DNA of 38,945 bases. Source: an uncultured Lachnospiraceae bacterium. Lineage in GTDB: Bacteria; Bacillota; Clostridia; Lachnospirales; Lachnospiraceae. Of the stretch, positions 1 to 8,555 are shown piece after piece (position 1 is the stretch's first letter; each line of letters begins with the position of its first letter). The stretch lies in NCBI GenBank assembly GCA_947629585.1, contig CANREH010000018.1, positions 1 to 38,945 of the forward strand. The letters are read 5' to 3'. The notes below the pieces were generated by a model. It was not told where the DNA came from. It did not search any database and worked only from the letters and a program-made list of their open reading frames with translations. Made by a program: the position numbers and the translations under genes.

Positions 1-134
1 TACACCCGCTGCACCATGGACTCGTAGACGCCGTCCTCTCTTTTAAATATCTTTATGAACTGCTTCGACCTTATGTCATTGGAAAGGGGCCACAGGCGCC
101 GGCCTGAGCCACCGGAAAGAAGTATGATGTTCAT
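1..134 (-). CDS. manC: Mannose-1-phosphate guanylyltransferase, 5' part only
   Basis: Reading the minus strand from the ATG at 134 gives an open frame that runs off the left edge. The first residues contain LLSGGSGRRLWPLS followed by SKQF. This is the GTP-binding signature of sugar nucleotidyltransferases of the ManC/CpsB type (GGxGxRLWPLS...KQF). The family makes GDP-mannose from GTP and mannose-1-phosphate in the cytoplasm. That is the precursor needed by the two Gmd enzymes in this window, so it fits the end of the GDP-sugar block. An AGGG element about 7 bases before the ATG may serve as the ribosome site. Only 44 codons are visible, so the C-terminal part and a possible fused isomerase domain cannot be judged. 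Confidence 0.85.
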   Translation of the reverse strand, partial: MNIILLSGGSGRRLWPLSNDIRSKQFIKIFKREDGVYESMVQRV

Positions 135-213
135 AACGTATCCCTACTGCTACGCTTCTCCTTATTGTTCTCTTTTAGGATTTACCTATTTTTTCAGCCA
201 TCCACGCCTGTTT

Positions 214-1053
214 CTAATACATCTGCTGGCGGGGATACCACCATGTCTTCCTGTGCGCATCGGCAGTGTTGCATAACCGCACCGCTTCCATGTCCTCTTC
301 TGTCAGTTCAAAATCCAGGGCCATATTTTCTGCCAGATGCCGGATATTCTTAGAAAAACATACCGGAGTATTGCCCAACTGTATGTTCCACTTCAGTGCC
401 ACCTGCGCCCACGAAACGCCATATTTATCCGCGATCATCTGAAGCACCGTTTTTACTTTCTCCTCTGTAATAGTTAAAGGCCCCCAGCTCTGCACGGAAA
501 TACCCCTCTTTTTGCAGAACTCCGCAAGGCCTCTCTGCTGGAACTGGGGATTGATCTCCAGCTGGTTTATTTCAGGCATAATGCTGCAGCTTTCAGTGAT
601 CTGGAGGATATGCCTTTCAAGGAAGTTTGAAACGCCGATGTGCCTTACCCTTCCATCTTCAACCAAGCGTTCCATTTCCTTCCACACGGAAATATTCCTT
701 TCCGTGTATTCCAGCTCCGAATATCTTGGGACTGGCTGGTGGATCAGGTACGCGTCCACATAGTCCAGTCCCAGGTTCTGCAGGCTTTCCTCAAACTGAC
801 TGCGGACGCTTTTTCCGTCATACGGCATGACCGGATAAAACTTTGTCTGGATGAAAAGCTGTTCCCTTGGAAAACCTGCATCCAGAAGCAGCTTCAGGGC
901 GCACCCTACAATCTTCTCTGTGCCATATGAATAGGCTGTATCAATGAAACGATACCCCATCAAAACAGCCTGAATCAGAAGCGCTGCCATTTCTTCCGGC
1001 CGGTCCTTATCTAATTCACCAGTCCCTACTGCGATACCCCCCCACAAAGACAA
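214..1053 (-). CDS. Aldo-keto reductase, phase-variable N-terminus
   Basis: Cytoplasmic NAD(P)H-dependent aldo-keto reductase of about 279 residues. It shows the AKR barrel signatures FIDTAYSYGTE (catalytic Asp/Tyr), IQTKFYP, DYVDAYLIHQPVP, HIGVSNF and a QSWGPL strand. It is a clear paralogue of the reductase at 2129-2995, sharing an N-terminal WGG and a C-terminal MY. The only workable start in this frame is TTG at 1053, right before seven G (1037-1043); a stop codon lies about 18 bases further upstream in the same frame. The SD is weak. The first 28 bases overlap the end of the upstream epimerase gene. If the G run gained one base, the two genes would be read as one fused protein of about 632 residues. 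Its substrate is not known; in this context it may reduce a keto-sugar or a branched-sugar intermediate. Confidence 0.8.
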   Translation of the reverse strand: MSLWGGIAVGTGELDKDRPEEMAALLIQAVLMGYRFIDTAYSYGTEKIVGCALKLLLDAGFPREQLFIQTKFYPVMPYDGKSVRSQFEESLQNLGLDYVDAYLIHQPVPRYSELEYTERNISVWKEMERLVEDGRVRHIGVSNFLERHILQITESCSIMPEINQLEINPQFQQRGLAEFCKKRGISVQSWGPLTITEEKVKTVLQMIADKYGVSWAQVALKWNIQLGNTPVCFSKNIRHLAENMALDFELTEEDMEAVRLCNTADAHRKTWWYPRQQMY

Positions 1054-2111
1054 GGCTCTTCTAAATAATACTTAACTACCCTTTCAAACCCTTTCTTAGC
1101 GCTATATAACTGTTTCCAGCCTAACTCAGAAAGTTTATGATTGGACAGTTTGGGATATTTCGTTCCGTTACTTTTTCCAAATATGTAGTTTTCATCTGCT
1201 TTCTTTTCCAAAACTGTAGATTGAATACTATTATCAGCGTTTACCATCCACTTAATGATATCATCCATGCTTACGAGTTCGTCAGCACCCGCATTATATG
1301 CCTCCCCATCCTTGCCTTCCAATAAGACCAATAATATTGCGGAAACCATATCAGCAATATATGTATATTGGATCACAGAATCTGGATCCTTATAAATCTC
1401 GATATCCTCATTCTGTAATATCTGCTTTATAACACGGGGAATGATTCTCGTATCTCTCTGCAGGTCAAATGTCGGACCATATGTATGGCAGATACGGATA
1501 AAGGACGCCGGCACTTCATATTGTCTCCAAAAAGCAAAACACATCTGCTCCGCAAGTCTTTTAGACTCAATGTAACACGATCTATTCCAAAGCGGGTCGA
1601 CTATCCCATAACTGTTTTCTGTCACAACATTATCACCCGTCGAAACTTCGCCATAAACAGAACCTGCGCTAAACAAAAGGAACTTCCTAATTCCTTTTTT
1701 CTTCGCGTGCTGGAGAAGATACCATGTTCCCAATACATTAGGACTGATAACATCTACCGGGGTTTCTTCAAATGGCTTGCTGCTTGCCGGACTTGCAGCA
1801 TGCATGATATAGTCAAAACGGATATCCGGTATATCGTTATCCTCAAAATCAAAATTGACGAGATGAATATACTCACTGTCAAGATACTGCCCGAACTTTT
1901 TCCGGGCCCGCTCCAAATTCCTGCATTGTAAATATAGCTGTATGTTATAATCCTTCGCGATATACGAAAGAAATTCTGATAAATAAGATGCAATCATTCC
2001 ATTTGCACCGGTTATCAAGACTGTACTATTTTTTAATCCTTCAAATTTATCATCATATACCGACAATAAATTTTCATAATCTTCCGAAATAATCCTGTTC
2101 ATCCCTTTCAT
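1026..2111 (-). CDS. NAD-dependent epimerase/dehydratase (extended SDR)
   Basis: Extended short-chain dehydrogenase acting on nucleotide sugars, 361 residues. An N-terminal extension of about 28 residues precedes the Rossmann strand VLITGANGMIASYL. The catalytic pair is in SCYIESK (YxxxK), with an upstream LLFSAGSVYG strand supplying the Ser. The start is ATG 2111 or ATG 2102, both behind a purine-rich GGAAGAGAGG element. The gene begins 17 bases after the aldo-keto reductase at 2129-2995. Its last residues (CGGVSQ) are encoded by the G7 run at 1037-1043. Loss of a G changes the tail to a different short end, and gain of a G fuses it to the next reductase. The substrate cannot be read from sequence; it may act on a GDP- or CDP-keto sugar. 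Confidence 0.8.
   Translation of the reverse strand: MKGMNRIISEDYENLLSVYDDKFEGLKNSTVLITGANGMIASYLSEFLSYIAKDYNIQLYLQCRNLERARKKFGQYLDSEYIHLVNFDFEDNDIPDIRFDYIMHAASPASSKPFEETPVDVISPNVLGTWYLLQHAKKKGIRKFLLFSAGSVYGEVSTGDNVVTENSYGIVDPLWNRSCYIESKRLAEQMCFAFWRQYEVPASFIRICHTYGPTFDLQRDTRIIPRVIKQILQNEDIEIYKDPDSVIQYTYIADMVSAILLVLLEGKDGEAYNAGADELVSMDDIIKWMVNADNSIQSTVLEKKADENYIFGKSNGTKYPKLSNHKLSELGWKQLYSAKKGFERVVKYYLEEPCLCGGVSQ
1037..1043 (-). repeat. Poly-G tract (G7 on coding strand)
   Basis: Seven consecutive C on the plus strand (G on the coding strand), followed on the coding strand by TATCGC. It spans the last codons of the epimerase and the first codons of the downstream aldo-keto reductase. With G7 the two genes are separate and overlap. 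With G8 the epimerase frame continues directly into the reductase frame. Confidence 0.9.
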
Positions 2112-2128
2112 TCCTCTCTTCCTAAAAG

Positions 2129-2995
2129 TTAGTACATATCCCTGCGTTTATACAACCATATATCCCAGTGGTCATCACTGCTGTTGATTCCCTGAAGTCT
2201 TTTCATGTCCTCCTCTTCCAAATGAAAATCACTGGACTCCATGCTTTCCCTCATCCAGTTTTCATTCTCTGCGCTTGTTATGGGAATAACATCATTTTGG
2301 ACTGACCATGAAATGCATATCTGTGCCGGTGTCTTTCCATATTTTTCCGCAAGCTCGTTAATTAACGGATGATTTAACATCTTTCCCCTGTTAAGGGGCG
2401 ACCACCCCTCAATCACAATTCCCCGTTCTCCACACCATTCCCTTAGCCCCTTCTGTTGAAAAGATGGATGGATCTCCAGCTGGTTTATGGCCGGGAAGAA
2501 GGCACTGTTTCTTTCTTCCTCCAGAAAATCGATATGACGCTCACAAAAGTTCGATACCCCCAAATACCGTATCTTCCCCTGTTCTTTTAATTCTTTAAAT
2601 GCCCTCCACACTTCTTTATTTTCCATACGGTATGTATTCTCGCTATACTGCGGTATCGGCTTATGAATCAGATACGCATCAATATAATCCAAGCCCAGCT
2701 GCTCAAGACTCTTTTTGAACTGCTTATACGCATCCTCATAACCATACGGCGATACAGGATAGTACTTTGTCTGGATGAACAATTCCTCCCGCTTTATCAT
2801 CCCCGTATCCATACAATGATGTATCGCCTTGCCGAGTAAATGCTCATTATGGTAATCGGCTGCCGTGTCAAACAAACGGTATCCCAGCCGGACGGCTGTT
2901 TGGATCGTATCTTCCATGGAATCAGCATTCAGCCCGAATGTTCCAAAACCGATCTTCGGCCTACCCCCCCACTTCGTAATTAATGACATCACCAT
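2129..2995 (-). CDS. Aldo-keto reductase, poly-G near start
   Basis: Second aldo-keto reductase, up to 288 residues. Motifs include KIGFGTFGL (first strand), LFDTAADYHNE (catalytic Asp and Tyr), IQTKYYP, DYIDAYLIHKPIP, YLGVSNF and IEGWSPL. The frame opens at 2995, but the ATG at 2989 fits better: AGGAGG ends 8 bases before it, and the protein then starts MSLITKWGG, parallel to SLWGG in the paralogue at 214-1053. A G7 run (2964-2970) encodes the WGG; G6 or G8 would stop translation within about 20 codons, so G7 is the ON state. It probably reduces a carbonyl on a sugar or sugar side chain, as it sits next to the branched-sugar module. The substrate is not proven. Confidence 0.85.
   Translation of the reverse strand: MVMSLITKWGGRPKIGFGTFGLNADSMEDTIQTAVRLGYRLFDTAADYHNEHLLGKAIHHCMDTGMIKREELFIQTKYYPVSPYGYEDAYKQFKKSLEQLGLDYIDAYLIHKPIPQYSENTYRMENKEVWRAFKELKEQGKIRYLGVSNFCERHIDFLEEERNSAFFPAINQLEIHPSFQQKGLREWCGERGIVIEGWSPLNRGKMLNHPLINELAEKYGKTPAQICISWSVQNDVIPITSAENENWMRESMESSDFHLEEEDMKRLQGINSSDDHWDIWLYKRRDMY
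2964..2970 (-). repeat. Poly-G tract (G7 on coding strand)
   Basis: Seven G on the coding strand followed by TAGGCC, about 6-9 codons after the likely start of the aldo-keto reductase. With G8 the tract is followed by an in-frame TAG at once. With G6 a stop follows shortly after. The position is typical of an ON/OFF translational switch. Confidence 0.9.
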
Positions 2996-3010
2996 GCCCT
3001 CCTGAATTGT

Positions 3011-3775
3011 CTATATATTTGCCAGGATTCCACCGTCAACCGGTATTACCGTTCCTGTCATATATCTGGAAGCATCTGAGGCCAGCAGAAGTGCGACTCC
3101 CCGAAGATCCTCAGGCAAGCCGATCCGCCCCATAACGGTCCGGCTGTTAAAATACCGGCATCCTGCACTCTGCGGATTTGTCAGCTCTGTATAGATATAC
3201 CCCGGCGCAATGGCGTTCACTGTGATATTATACGGTCCCAATTCAACAGCCATCGCCTTCGTCATGCTGTTCAGCGCGCCCTTGGATGCCGCATAGCTGA
3301 CCTGGTTTTTCAGCCCCATAATACCGGTTATACTGGATATATTGATTATCTTCCCGTATCTTTGGTCTTTCATTACTCTGGCACATTCCCGGCTAAGGAT
3401 ATAAGCACTTGTCAGATTAGTGCCCATGACATTATCCCACTGCTGTCTGGTATGGGTGCTGATATCCTCAGATTTGGCTGTTGTCCCGGCATTATTGACC
3501 AATATATCTATCCTTCCGAAATGGCTGACTATCTCATTAACAGCCGTTACCAATGCCTCCTCATCTGTCACGTCACAGACTACCGGCATTATATCCACCG
3601 AATAATCACGCGTCAGCTGATCCGCCAAGGCATTGAGCCTTTCCTTTCTGCGTGCAAGGATTGCCACATTACAGCCGCAGGCCGCAAACAATGAAGCAAT
3701 TTCTTTCCCTATCCCTGAAGAAGCCCCGGAGATTACCGCGCACTTCCCCCTGATATCAAACAAACCGTCAATCAT
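3011..3775 (-). CDS. SDR family oxidoreductase (FabG-like)
   Basis: Classical short-chain dehydrogenase of 254 residues, the normal family length. It has the cofactor motif SGASSGIG near residue 16, NNAG near residue 92, the Ser of INISS, and the catalytic YAASK. The C-terminus VIPVDGGI is typical of FabG-like enzymes. The enzyme uses NAD(P)H to reduce a ketone or oxidise an alcohol. Its start overlaps the end of the E1-beta-like gene by 8 bases, so translation is probably coupled. It belongs to the block with the ThDP enzyme pair, the aldolase and the acetaldehyde dehydrogenase. An attractive role is reduction of the ketone left after transfer of an acyl unit to a sugar, but this is inference. 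Confidence 0.85.
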   Translation of the reverse strand: MIDGLFDIRGKCAVISGASSGIGKEIASLFAACGCNVAILARRKERLNALADQLTRDYSVDIMPVVCDVTDEEALVTAVNEIVSHFGRIDILVNNAGTTAKSEDISTHTRQQWDNVMGTNLTSAYILSRECARVMKDQRYGKIINISSITGIMGLKNQVSYAASKGALNSMTKAMAVELGPYNITVNAIAPGYIYTELTNPQSAGCRYFNSRTVMGRIGLPEDLRGVALLLASDASRYMTGTVIPVDGGILANI

Positions 3776-4682
3776 GCGGGCACTCTCCTTTTAATACTTT
3801 TCTCACTGCCCCAATGATTTTCACGGAATCCGGCGTCCTGTTCTGCTGCGCCGGGTTAAAGCACTTCACGTGGTCTTCGCTCGACAGGGCATAAACTTTT
3901 TTGCCAGGTGCCTTAACCATAAGCTGGTAAGCGATATCCCTTGCGGCCCCGCATATGGGGAACCCATTGTCGATCACGATTCCGGCTTTGGCTTTATTTA
4001 TTGCATCTGTTAACCGCCCCACATCCAGCGGTTTTAACTTCATGATATGGACCGTGGAGACCTTGAGCCCCTCCTCACGGAGTTTCTCTGCCGCCAGGAG
4101 CATCTGCGTTCTCGCATCAGATATACCGTACAAAACAATATCGGCATTATCCTCTATATGGTCATGCAGTTCCTCCTTCATCTGATACGCGCTCCTGTGT
4201 TCGCTCACGAACATCGGGATGTCATCGTTCATGAAGTCGTTCCATGTCTCCCGGTATTCTCCCGGGGTCATGGGGGCGTATACCTTTAATCCCGGAAAAT
4301 ACATCGGGATATTATGGAGCATAATCGAATGGACCGGGCCCGCCGCATCCGTACCGATGCATCTGACAAACACCGGTACCCCCTGATGGTGCAGTTCTTT
4401 ACTGATTGCCGCGTAATGGATAATCTGGTTGCAGTTCAATGTGAAGAAATCCTGAAAACGGAGCACAAAGATGGGTCTCCTGCCCGCAAGGGCTGCGCCG
4501 ACCGCAAAACCGGCACCTGCCACATCGGTCATCGGAAGCTCCACTATGTTTCTGCAGTCCGGTACCGAACCATTCACCCAGCCGACTGCCGTCACACACT
4601 GACCAAAAAGAAGTCCGTTATGATTCTCCAGATGATCCCTCGTGATCTCCTGTATTGTCTGTGCCAATGTCAGTTGTTCCAT
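3768..4682 (-). CDS. ThDP-dependent E1-beta / transketolase C-terminal subunit
   Basis: About 304 residues with the layout of the beta subunit of 2-oxo acid dehydrogenase E1: a transketolase-type pyrimidine-binding domain first (VAGAGFAVGAALAGRRPI, FQDFFTLNCNQIIHYAA), then a transketolase C-terminal domain (VLYGISDARTQMLLAA, KLKPLDVGRL, VIDNGFPICG). It pairs with the alpha subunit encoded just upstream (13-base overlap), the usual order. In standard complexes E1 decarboxylates a 2-oxo acid and passes the acyl group to a lipoyl E2. No E2 or E3 gene is in this window, and the neighbours make a hydroxy-oxo acid and a keto sugar. Hence the acceptor may be a sugar. It acts in the cytoplasm. Confidence 0.85.
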   Translation of the reverse strand: MEQLTLAQTIQEITRDHLENHNGLLFGQCVTAVGWVNGSVPDCRNIVELPMTDVAGAGFAVGAALAGRRPIFVLRFQDFFTLNCNQIIHYAAISKELHHQGVPVFVRCIGTDAAGPVHSIMLHNIPMYFPGLKVYAPMTPGEYRETWNDFMNDDIPMFVSEHRSAYQMKEELHDHIEDNADIVLYGISDARTQMLLAAEKLREEGLKVSTVHIMKLKPLDVGRLTDAINKAKAGIVIDNGFPICGAARDIAYQLMVKAPGKKVYALSSEDHVKCFNPAQQNRTPDSVKIIGAVRKVLKGECPHD

Positions 4683-5557
4683 AACAGATCCATCTCCTCT
4701 CTTGCATCGTCCTCAATCTGCATAACTTCCTTTTCCAACCCTTTCCTTATCAGCTGTTCCCGCACAATCTCATTCCGTTTCCATTCCCTTTCCCCGTCAA
4801 TCCCGATACCGGAATGCCACCTTTCGCGGCATACCCTTACGTTTACAAGCAGCGGCGCCTTCCTGTCCCAGTTTCTAAAAATCTCATACAGGGTCCAGGG
4901 ACAGTCAGAAAGATCCCTGCTTTCCATTCCGAAACCGGAAGCCACCTGCGCCAGATCCCAGCTTCTCCTTTCAGCAACCTTGGTGAGAATTGAAAGGTCA
5001 TTATCCATACACACGAATAGGATTGGGAGCTGTTTTGTTACCGCATAGCCCAATGACTCCAGAACATAGTCTTCTTCTGCTGAACCATCACCGAATACAC
5101 AGAACACACATTCTCCGCTTGCTAAAGATGCCCCTACAGCCTGCGGCACATTCTCTCCGATCAGCCCATGATGCCCGATCAGCCTGATTCCGTCTTCCAT
5201 ATATCTTAAGCAGCTGGAACCGGCCCGGCCTCCGGAAAATCCTGACTCCAGTCCCAGCAGTTCATCCCTGAACTTTCCCAGGTCGGCACCAAGGGAAAGG
5301 TATATATCGTGCGCACGATGCTGGGTAAACACCATTTCCCCATGGATAAATTCAGTTAAGGCCGCCGCAACCGCTTCCTGTCCCAGCGTCAGATAGACAG
5401 GCGCAATAACCCTTTTCTCTTCCACTGCTTTGATGACCTGGTATTCCATTTCCCTGGATCGGACGATTTTTCCGTATATTCTCAATGCTGTATCATCTGC
5501 TATACATGATAACGCGTTCTCTTCCGTATGATAACTGCTTGTCCGTTTCTCTTCCAT
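4670..5557 (-). CDS. ThDP-dependent E1-alpha / transketolase N-terminal subunit
   Basis: 295 residues, shorter than typical pyruvate dehydrogenase E1-alpha (over 320). The ThDP/Mg motif is visible as GDGSAEED at about residue 156, with MDND at 184-187 in place of the more usual NN. Other family landmarks are YLTLGQEAV (51-63), a TQHRAHDIYL segment near 78-87 and GHHGLIGENVPQAVG before the cofactor site. The start at 5557 shares one base with the upstream aldolase stop. The gene sits directly between that aldolase and the beta subunit. This suggests the two-subunit enzyme decarboxylates the 4-hydroxy-2-oxo acid made by the aldolase. The absence of E2/E3 partners argues against a normal dehydrogenase complex. 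Confidence 0.85.
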   Translation of the reverse strand: MEEKRTSSYHTEENALSCIADDTALRIYGKIVRSREMEYQVIKAVEEKRVIAPVYLTLGQEAVAAALTEFIHGEMVFTQHRAHDIYLSLGADLGKFRDELLGLESGFSGGRAGSSCLRYMEDGIRLIGHHGLIGENVPQAVGASLASGECVFCVFGDGSAEEDYVLESLGYAVTKQLPILFVCMDNDLSILTKVAERRSWDLAQVASGFGMESRDLSDCPWTLYEIFRNWDRKAPLLVNVRVCRERWHSGIGIDGEREWKRNEIVREQLIRKGLEKEVMQIEDDAREEMDLLWNN

Positions 5558-6573
5558 TACCGCCTGATCTCTCCCTTCTGTAGTTTTTCCGCGATTTCTA
5601 CTATCTTGTCCTCCTGGCCGGCAACTACCTTCTGCCGTCCCAACTCCATAAAAATATCGCGCGGGTCGACCTTGAACTCACGCGATGCATTTATGACATG
5701 TACTTTAAATGCCGAGAAAACACCAGCCATCCCGCTTACAATCGATATGTCATCCAGGCCGGATAACGGCGGATTCATAAGAGGTGCAACAATTTCCTTG
5801 CTCACATCAAACAATTGATACAGATTAAGTCCCAGATCATACTGCTCTTTTTGGAGCAGGGCCGCAACCGCCTCTATCGGACAGTTGCCAGCGCCGGCTC
5901 CCAGGCCTCTCAGGGTTCCGTCAATTATTGTCGCTCCCTCCTGTACAGCTATGTAAGTGTTGGCGACCGCAAGGCCCAGATTATTATGTGCATGGAAACC
6001 GACCTCGATATCCAACGCCTCGACAAGCGAACAGACCGTGCTTTTCACCAGCTCCGGAGTCGATGCCCCCGCGCTGTCCATTAAGATCACCCCATCGGCG
6101 CCATACGACTGCATCTTTTTTGCTTCCTCCAGAACCCGGTCCGTCGTCGCGAGATGATACATCATCAGGATCCCGTATGCTGTCTTATCCATGAATTTGA
6201 CATATTCAATATGCTGACGGGTGGTATCCGCCTCGGTACAGTGGCATCCAATTTTGAATAGATCCACGCCTATATCCAGGGCCGGATCGATATCATCCTT
6301 AATCGTCCCAAACCCGGGGATCAGGTATGCGCCCAGTTTCGTGCTCCTTAATGACTTTCTGGCCGTTCCTAACAAGTCTTCATCTGTTTCGAGGGCTAGT
6401 CCGACCTGCAGCGACGAAGCGCCCAATCCATTGCCATGTCCCACTATGACAGCCTCCACCCCCGAGCCATCCATGCCGCGGCAATATTTCTCAACCGTAT
6501 CCGTACTTATCTGCTGCTTCAGCGCATGATTGCCATCCCTCAATGTGGCGTCGATAAACTTTATTCCGCTCAT
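5557..6573 (-). CDS. 4-hydroxy-2-oxovalerate aldolase-like (HMG-lyase family)
   Basis: 338 residues, matching the DmpG/MhpE family (about 340). The N-terminal motif DATLRDGNHA (8-17) holds the metal and catalytic Arg/Asp. FHAHNNLGLAVANT supplies metal-binding His residues, and GTLRGLGAGAGNCP is also typical. The family cleaves, or in reverse forms, 4-hydroxy-2-oxovalerate from pyruvate and acetaldehyde with a divalent metal, in a channelling complex with the acetaldehyde dehydrogenase. That partner is encoded immediately upstream with a 4-base overlap. Normally the pair ends meta-cleavage pathways of aromatic compounds, but no ring-cleavage gene is here. Placement in an EPS locus points to the synthetic direction. 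The exact aldehyde used cannot be told. Confidence 0.9.
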   Translation of the reverse strand: MSGIKFIDATLRDGNHALKQQISTDTVEKYCRGMDGSGVEAVIVGHGNGLGASSLQVGLALETDEDLLGTARKSLRSTKLGAYLIPGFGTIKDDIDPALDIGVDLFKIGCHCTEADTTRQHIEYVKFMDKTAYGILMMYHLATTDRVLEEAKKMQSYGADGVILMDSAGASTPELVKSTVCSLVEALDIEVGFHAHNNLGLAVANTYIAVQEGATIIDGTLRGLGAGAGNCPIEAVAALLQKEQYDLGLNLYQLFDVSKEIVAPLMNPPLSGLDDISIVSGMAGVFSAFKVHVINASREFKVDPRDIFMELGRQKVVAGQEDKIVEIAEKLQKGEIRR

Positions 6574-7445
6574 TCCATTCTCCCCATCTTTTCCATTGCA
6601 TATTTCTCAGCGATCCGTACAGCCGCACAGGTGATGATATCCAGATTGCCTGCATACTGCGGAAGGAAATCACCCGAACCGGTAACCTCAATGCTTGTCG
6701 TAACCCGCCCATTCTCCAATACCGGTCCCAGGATTACCCTGTATCCCGGGACATATTTCCTGATCTCCTGCTCCATCTCGCCCACTGCCTGCCGGATTTT
6801 TCCCATATCAGGATTATTGATAATCGCATATATCGTGTTTCTCATGGTTATGGGCGGTTCTGCGGGATTCAGCACGATGATTGCTTTTGCTCTTTTAATT
6901 CCGCCCACTTCTATTAATGCGTCCTTTGTCGTCTGCGTAAATTCATCGATATTGTCCCTCGTTCCTTTTCCTGCCGATTTGGATGCAATCGTCGCAACGA
7001 CCTCCAGATATTCAACCTGAGCAACCCTCGATATTGCATATGCCAGGGGGACAGTCGCCTGCCCTCCGCATGTAACCAGATTTACATTGTCCTGATCCAG
7101 TGCTTCCGATAAATTGACCACAGGAACACAGAACTTGCCGACATGTGCCGGCGTCATATCCAATGTAAATTTACCAAGCTCCTTCAATATCGGTGCATGA
7201 TACAAGTGGGATTTCGCCGATGTCGCATCAAACACAATGTCACAGCAGCCCGGATTATTCTGAATATATCTGATCGATTCTGACGTTGTCGCTATCCCCA
7301 TCCTTCTCGCAAGCTGGATCCCTTTCGAGTCAGGATTCCATCCGGCAAATATTTCACACTTAAGGACTTTCGATCTCCTGATTTTCATCAGCAGATCCGT
7401 TCCGATATTGCCGGTTCCAATGATCCCTACTTTAACTTTATCCAT
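6570..7445 (-). CDS. Acetaldehyde dehydrogenase (acylating), DmpF/MhpF-like
   Basis: 291 residues, slightly shorter than DmpF (about 310). The Rossmann motif GIIGTGNIGTDLL is at residues 8-20. The catalytic Cys is C126 in LVTCGGQATVP, and a conserved TPAHVGKF segment precedes it. The family interconverts aldehyde, CoA and NAD+ with acyl-CoA and NADH, and channels the aldehyde to the partner aldolase encoded next (4-base overlap). In this locus it could draw acetaldehyde from acetyl-CoA to feed synthesis of 4-hydroxy-2-oxovalerate. It starts 13 bases after the stop of the second Gmd, consistent with one transcript with the GDP-sugar genes. Confidence 0.9.
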   Translation of the reverse strand: MDKVKVGIIGTGNIGTDLLMKIRRSKVLKCEIFAGWNPDSKGIQLARRMGIATTSESIRYIQNNPGCCDIVFDATSAKSHLYHAPILKELGKFTLDMTPAHVGKFCVPVVNLSEALDQDNVNLVTCGGQATVPLAYAISRVAQVEYLEVVATIASKSAGKGTRDNIDEFTQTTKDALIEVGGIKRAKAIIVLNPAEPPITMRNTIYAIINNPDMGKIRQAVGEMEQEIRKYVPGYRVILGPVLENGRVTTSIEVTGSGDFLPQYAGNLDIITCAAVRIAEKYAMEKMGRME

Positions 7446-7458
7446 GATCTCTCCTACG

Positions 7459-8508
7459 TCAGATTTGTGCCTGTTTTAAACGTTCTTCTTTTGCTAAATC
7501 CCTGTCATGTTTTGACATGATCGAAATCACCTTCTCATATGACGCTCTACCCGGATTCCAATGGAGCTTTTCTCTGGCCTTTGAAGGATCCCCCAGAAGA
7601 CTCTCCACATCCGTCGGCCTGTATAAAGAGGGATTTACACAGATCATCATCCTGCCGGATTCCATATCATATGCCTTCTCGTTTATTCCTTCCCCTTCAA
7701 ACCTCAGTCTGATCCCATTCTCCTTGAAAGCCCGCTTGGCAAAATCCCTCACGCTATGCTGGATACCCGTTGCAATAATGTAATCATCAGGGACATCCTG
7801 CTGGAGGGTCAGCCACATACATTCCACAAAGTCTTTCGCATATCCCCAGTCGCGCAGCGCATCCATATTTCCCAGTTCCAAATGGTCCTGCAGGCCCTCG
7901 GCAATTCGTCCCGCAGCCAGCGTGATCTTCCGGGTAACAAAATTTTCGCCCCTGCGCTCAGACTCATGGTTGTACATGATTCCATTACAGACAAACATCC
8001 CATAAGCCTCCCTGTACTCTCTCGCCATCCAGTATCCGTATTGCTTTGCTATGGCATAAGGACTATAGGGATGGAATACGGTGTCCTCACTCTGCGGAAA
8101 TGTTTCCACTTTTCCGAACATATCGGATGCGGATGCCTGGAATACCTTTGTTTTCTTTTCGATCCCCAATGTCCGGAGGGCTTCGAGAATGCGAACAACG
8201 CCCAGGGCATTAACCTCCCCAGAATATTCAGGAACGCCAAACGACATATCCACATGCGACTGTGCCGCCAGGTTATATATTTCTTCCGGCAGGGACTTAC
8301 TGATTGTCCTTATAATAGAACTGGAATCTGTCATATCGCCATCCAACAGTTCAAGGTTCTCCCTGTTCATCAGATGACGTATCCGTTCCAGATTTGAAAC
8401 AGAATTTCTCCGGACCATTCCATACACGCGGTATCCTTTTTCCAATAATAATTCCGCAAGGAACGACCCGTCCTGACCGGTAATTCCGGTAATCAGAGCA
8501 TTTTTCAT
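7459..8508 (-). CDS. gmd: GDP-mannose 4,6-dehydratase, second copy
   Basis: Extended SDR of 349 residues, the normal Gmd length. The cofactor loop is [19 protein letters not shown] (5-23), followed by MVRRNS. The catalytic Thr/Ser region of the family reads QASASDMFG, and YxxxK is [26 protein letters not shown] is a strong Gmd hallmark. It converts GDP-D-mannose to GDP-4-keto-6-deoxy-D-mannose. It is a diverged paralogue of the gmd at 11824-12858. This copy is the one placed with the 3-dehydratase, ColC/Fcl-like and aldolase genes, so it probably serves the dideoxy or branched sugar branch. Confidence 0.92.
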   Translation of the reverse strand: MKNALITGITGQDGSFLAELLLEKGYRVYGMVRRNSVSNLERIRHLMNRENLELLDGDMTDSSSIIRTISKSLPEEIYNLAAQSHVDMSFGVPEYSGEVNALGVVRILEALRTLGIEKKTKVFQASASDMFGKVETFPQSEDTVFHPYSPYAIAKQYGYWMAREYREAYGMFVCNGIMYNHESERRGENFVTRKITLAAGRIAEGLQDHLELGNMDALRDWGYAKDFVECMWLTLQQDVPDDYIIATGIQHSVRDFAKRAFKENGIRLRFEGEGINEKAYDMESGRMMICVNPSLYRPTDVESLLGDPSKAREKLHWNPGRASYEKVISIMSKHDRDLAKEERLKQAQI

Positions 8509-8555
8509 AAACCATGTCCCCCTCCAACATTTATCAGATTAAAAAATGAAATCCT

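Noticed and set aside
4314-5048. Plus-strand open frame of 244 codons opposite the E1 genes
   Set aside because: It is antisense to two well-supported genes, spans their boundary and shows no recognisable domain.
5557-7445. Aromatic meta-cleavage catabolic pathway
   Set aside because: Only the aldolase and acetaldehyde dehydrogenase are present, tightly packed with sugar-nucleotide genes; no ring-cleavage, hydrolase or hydratase gene is visible.
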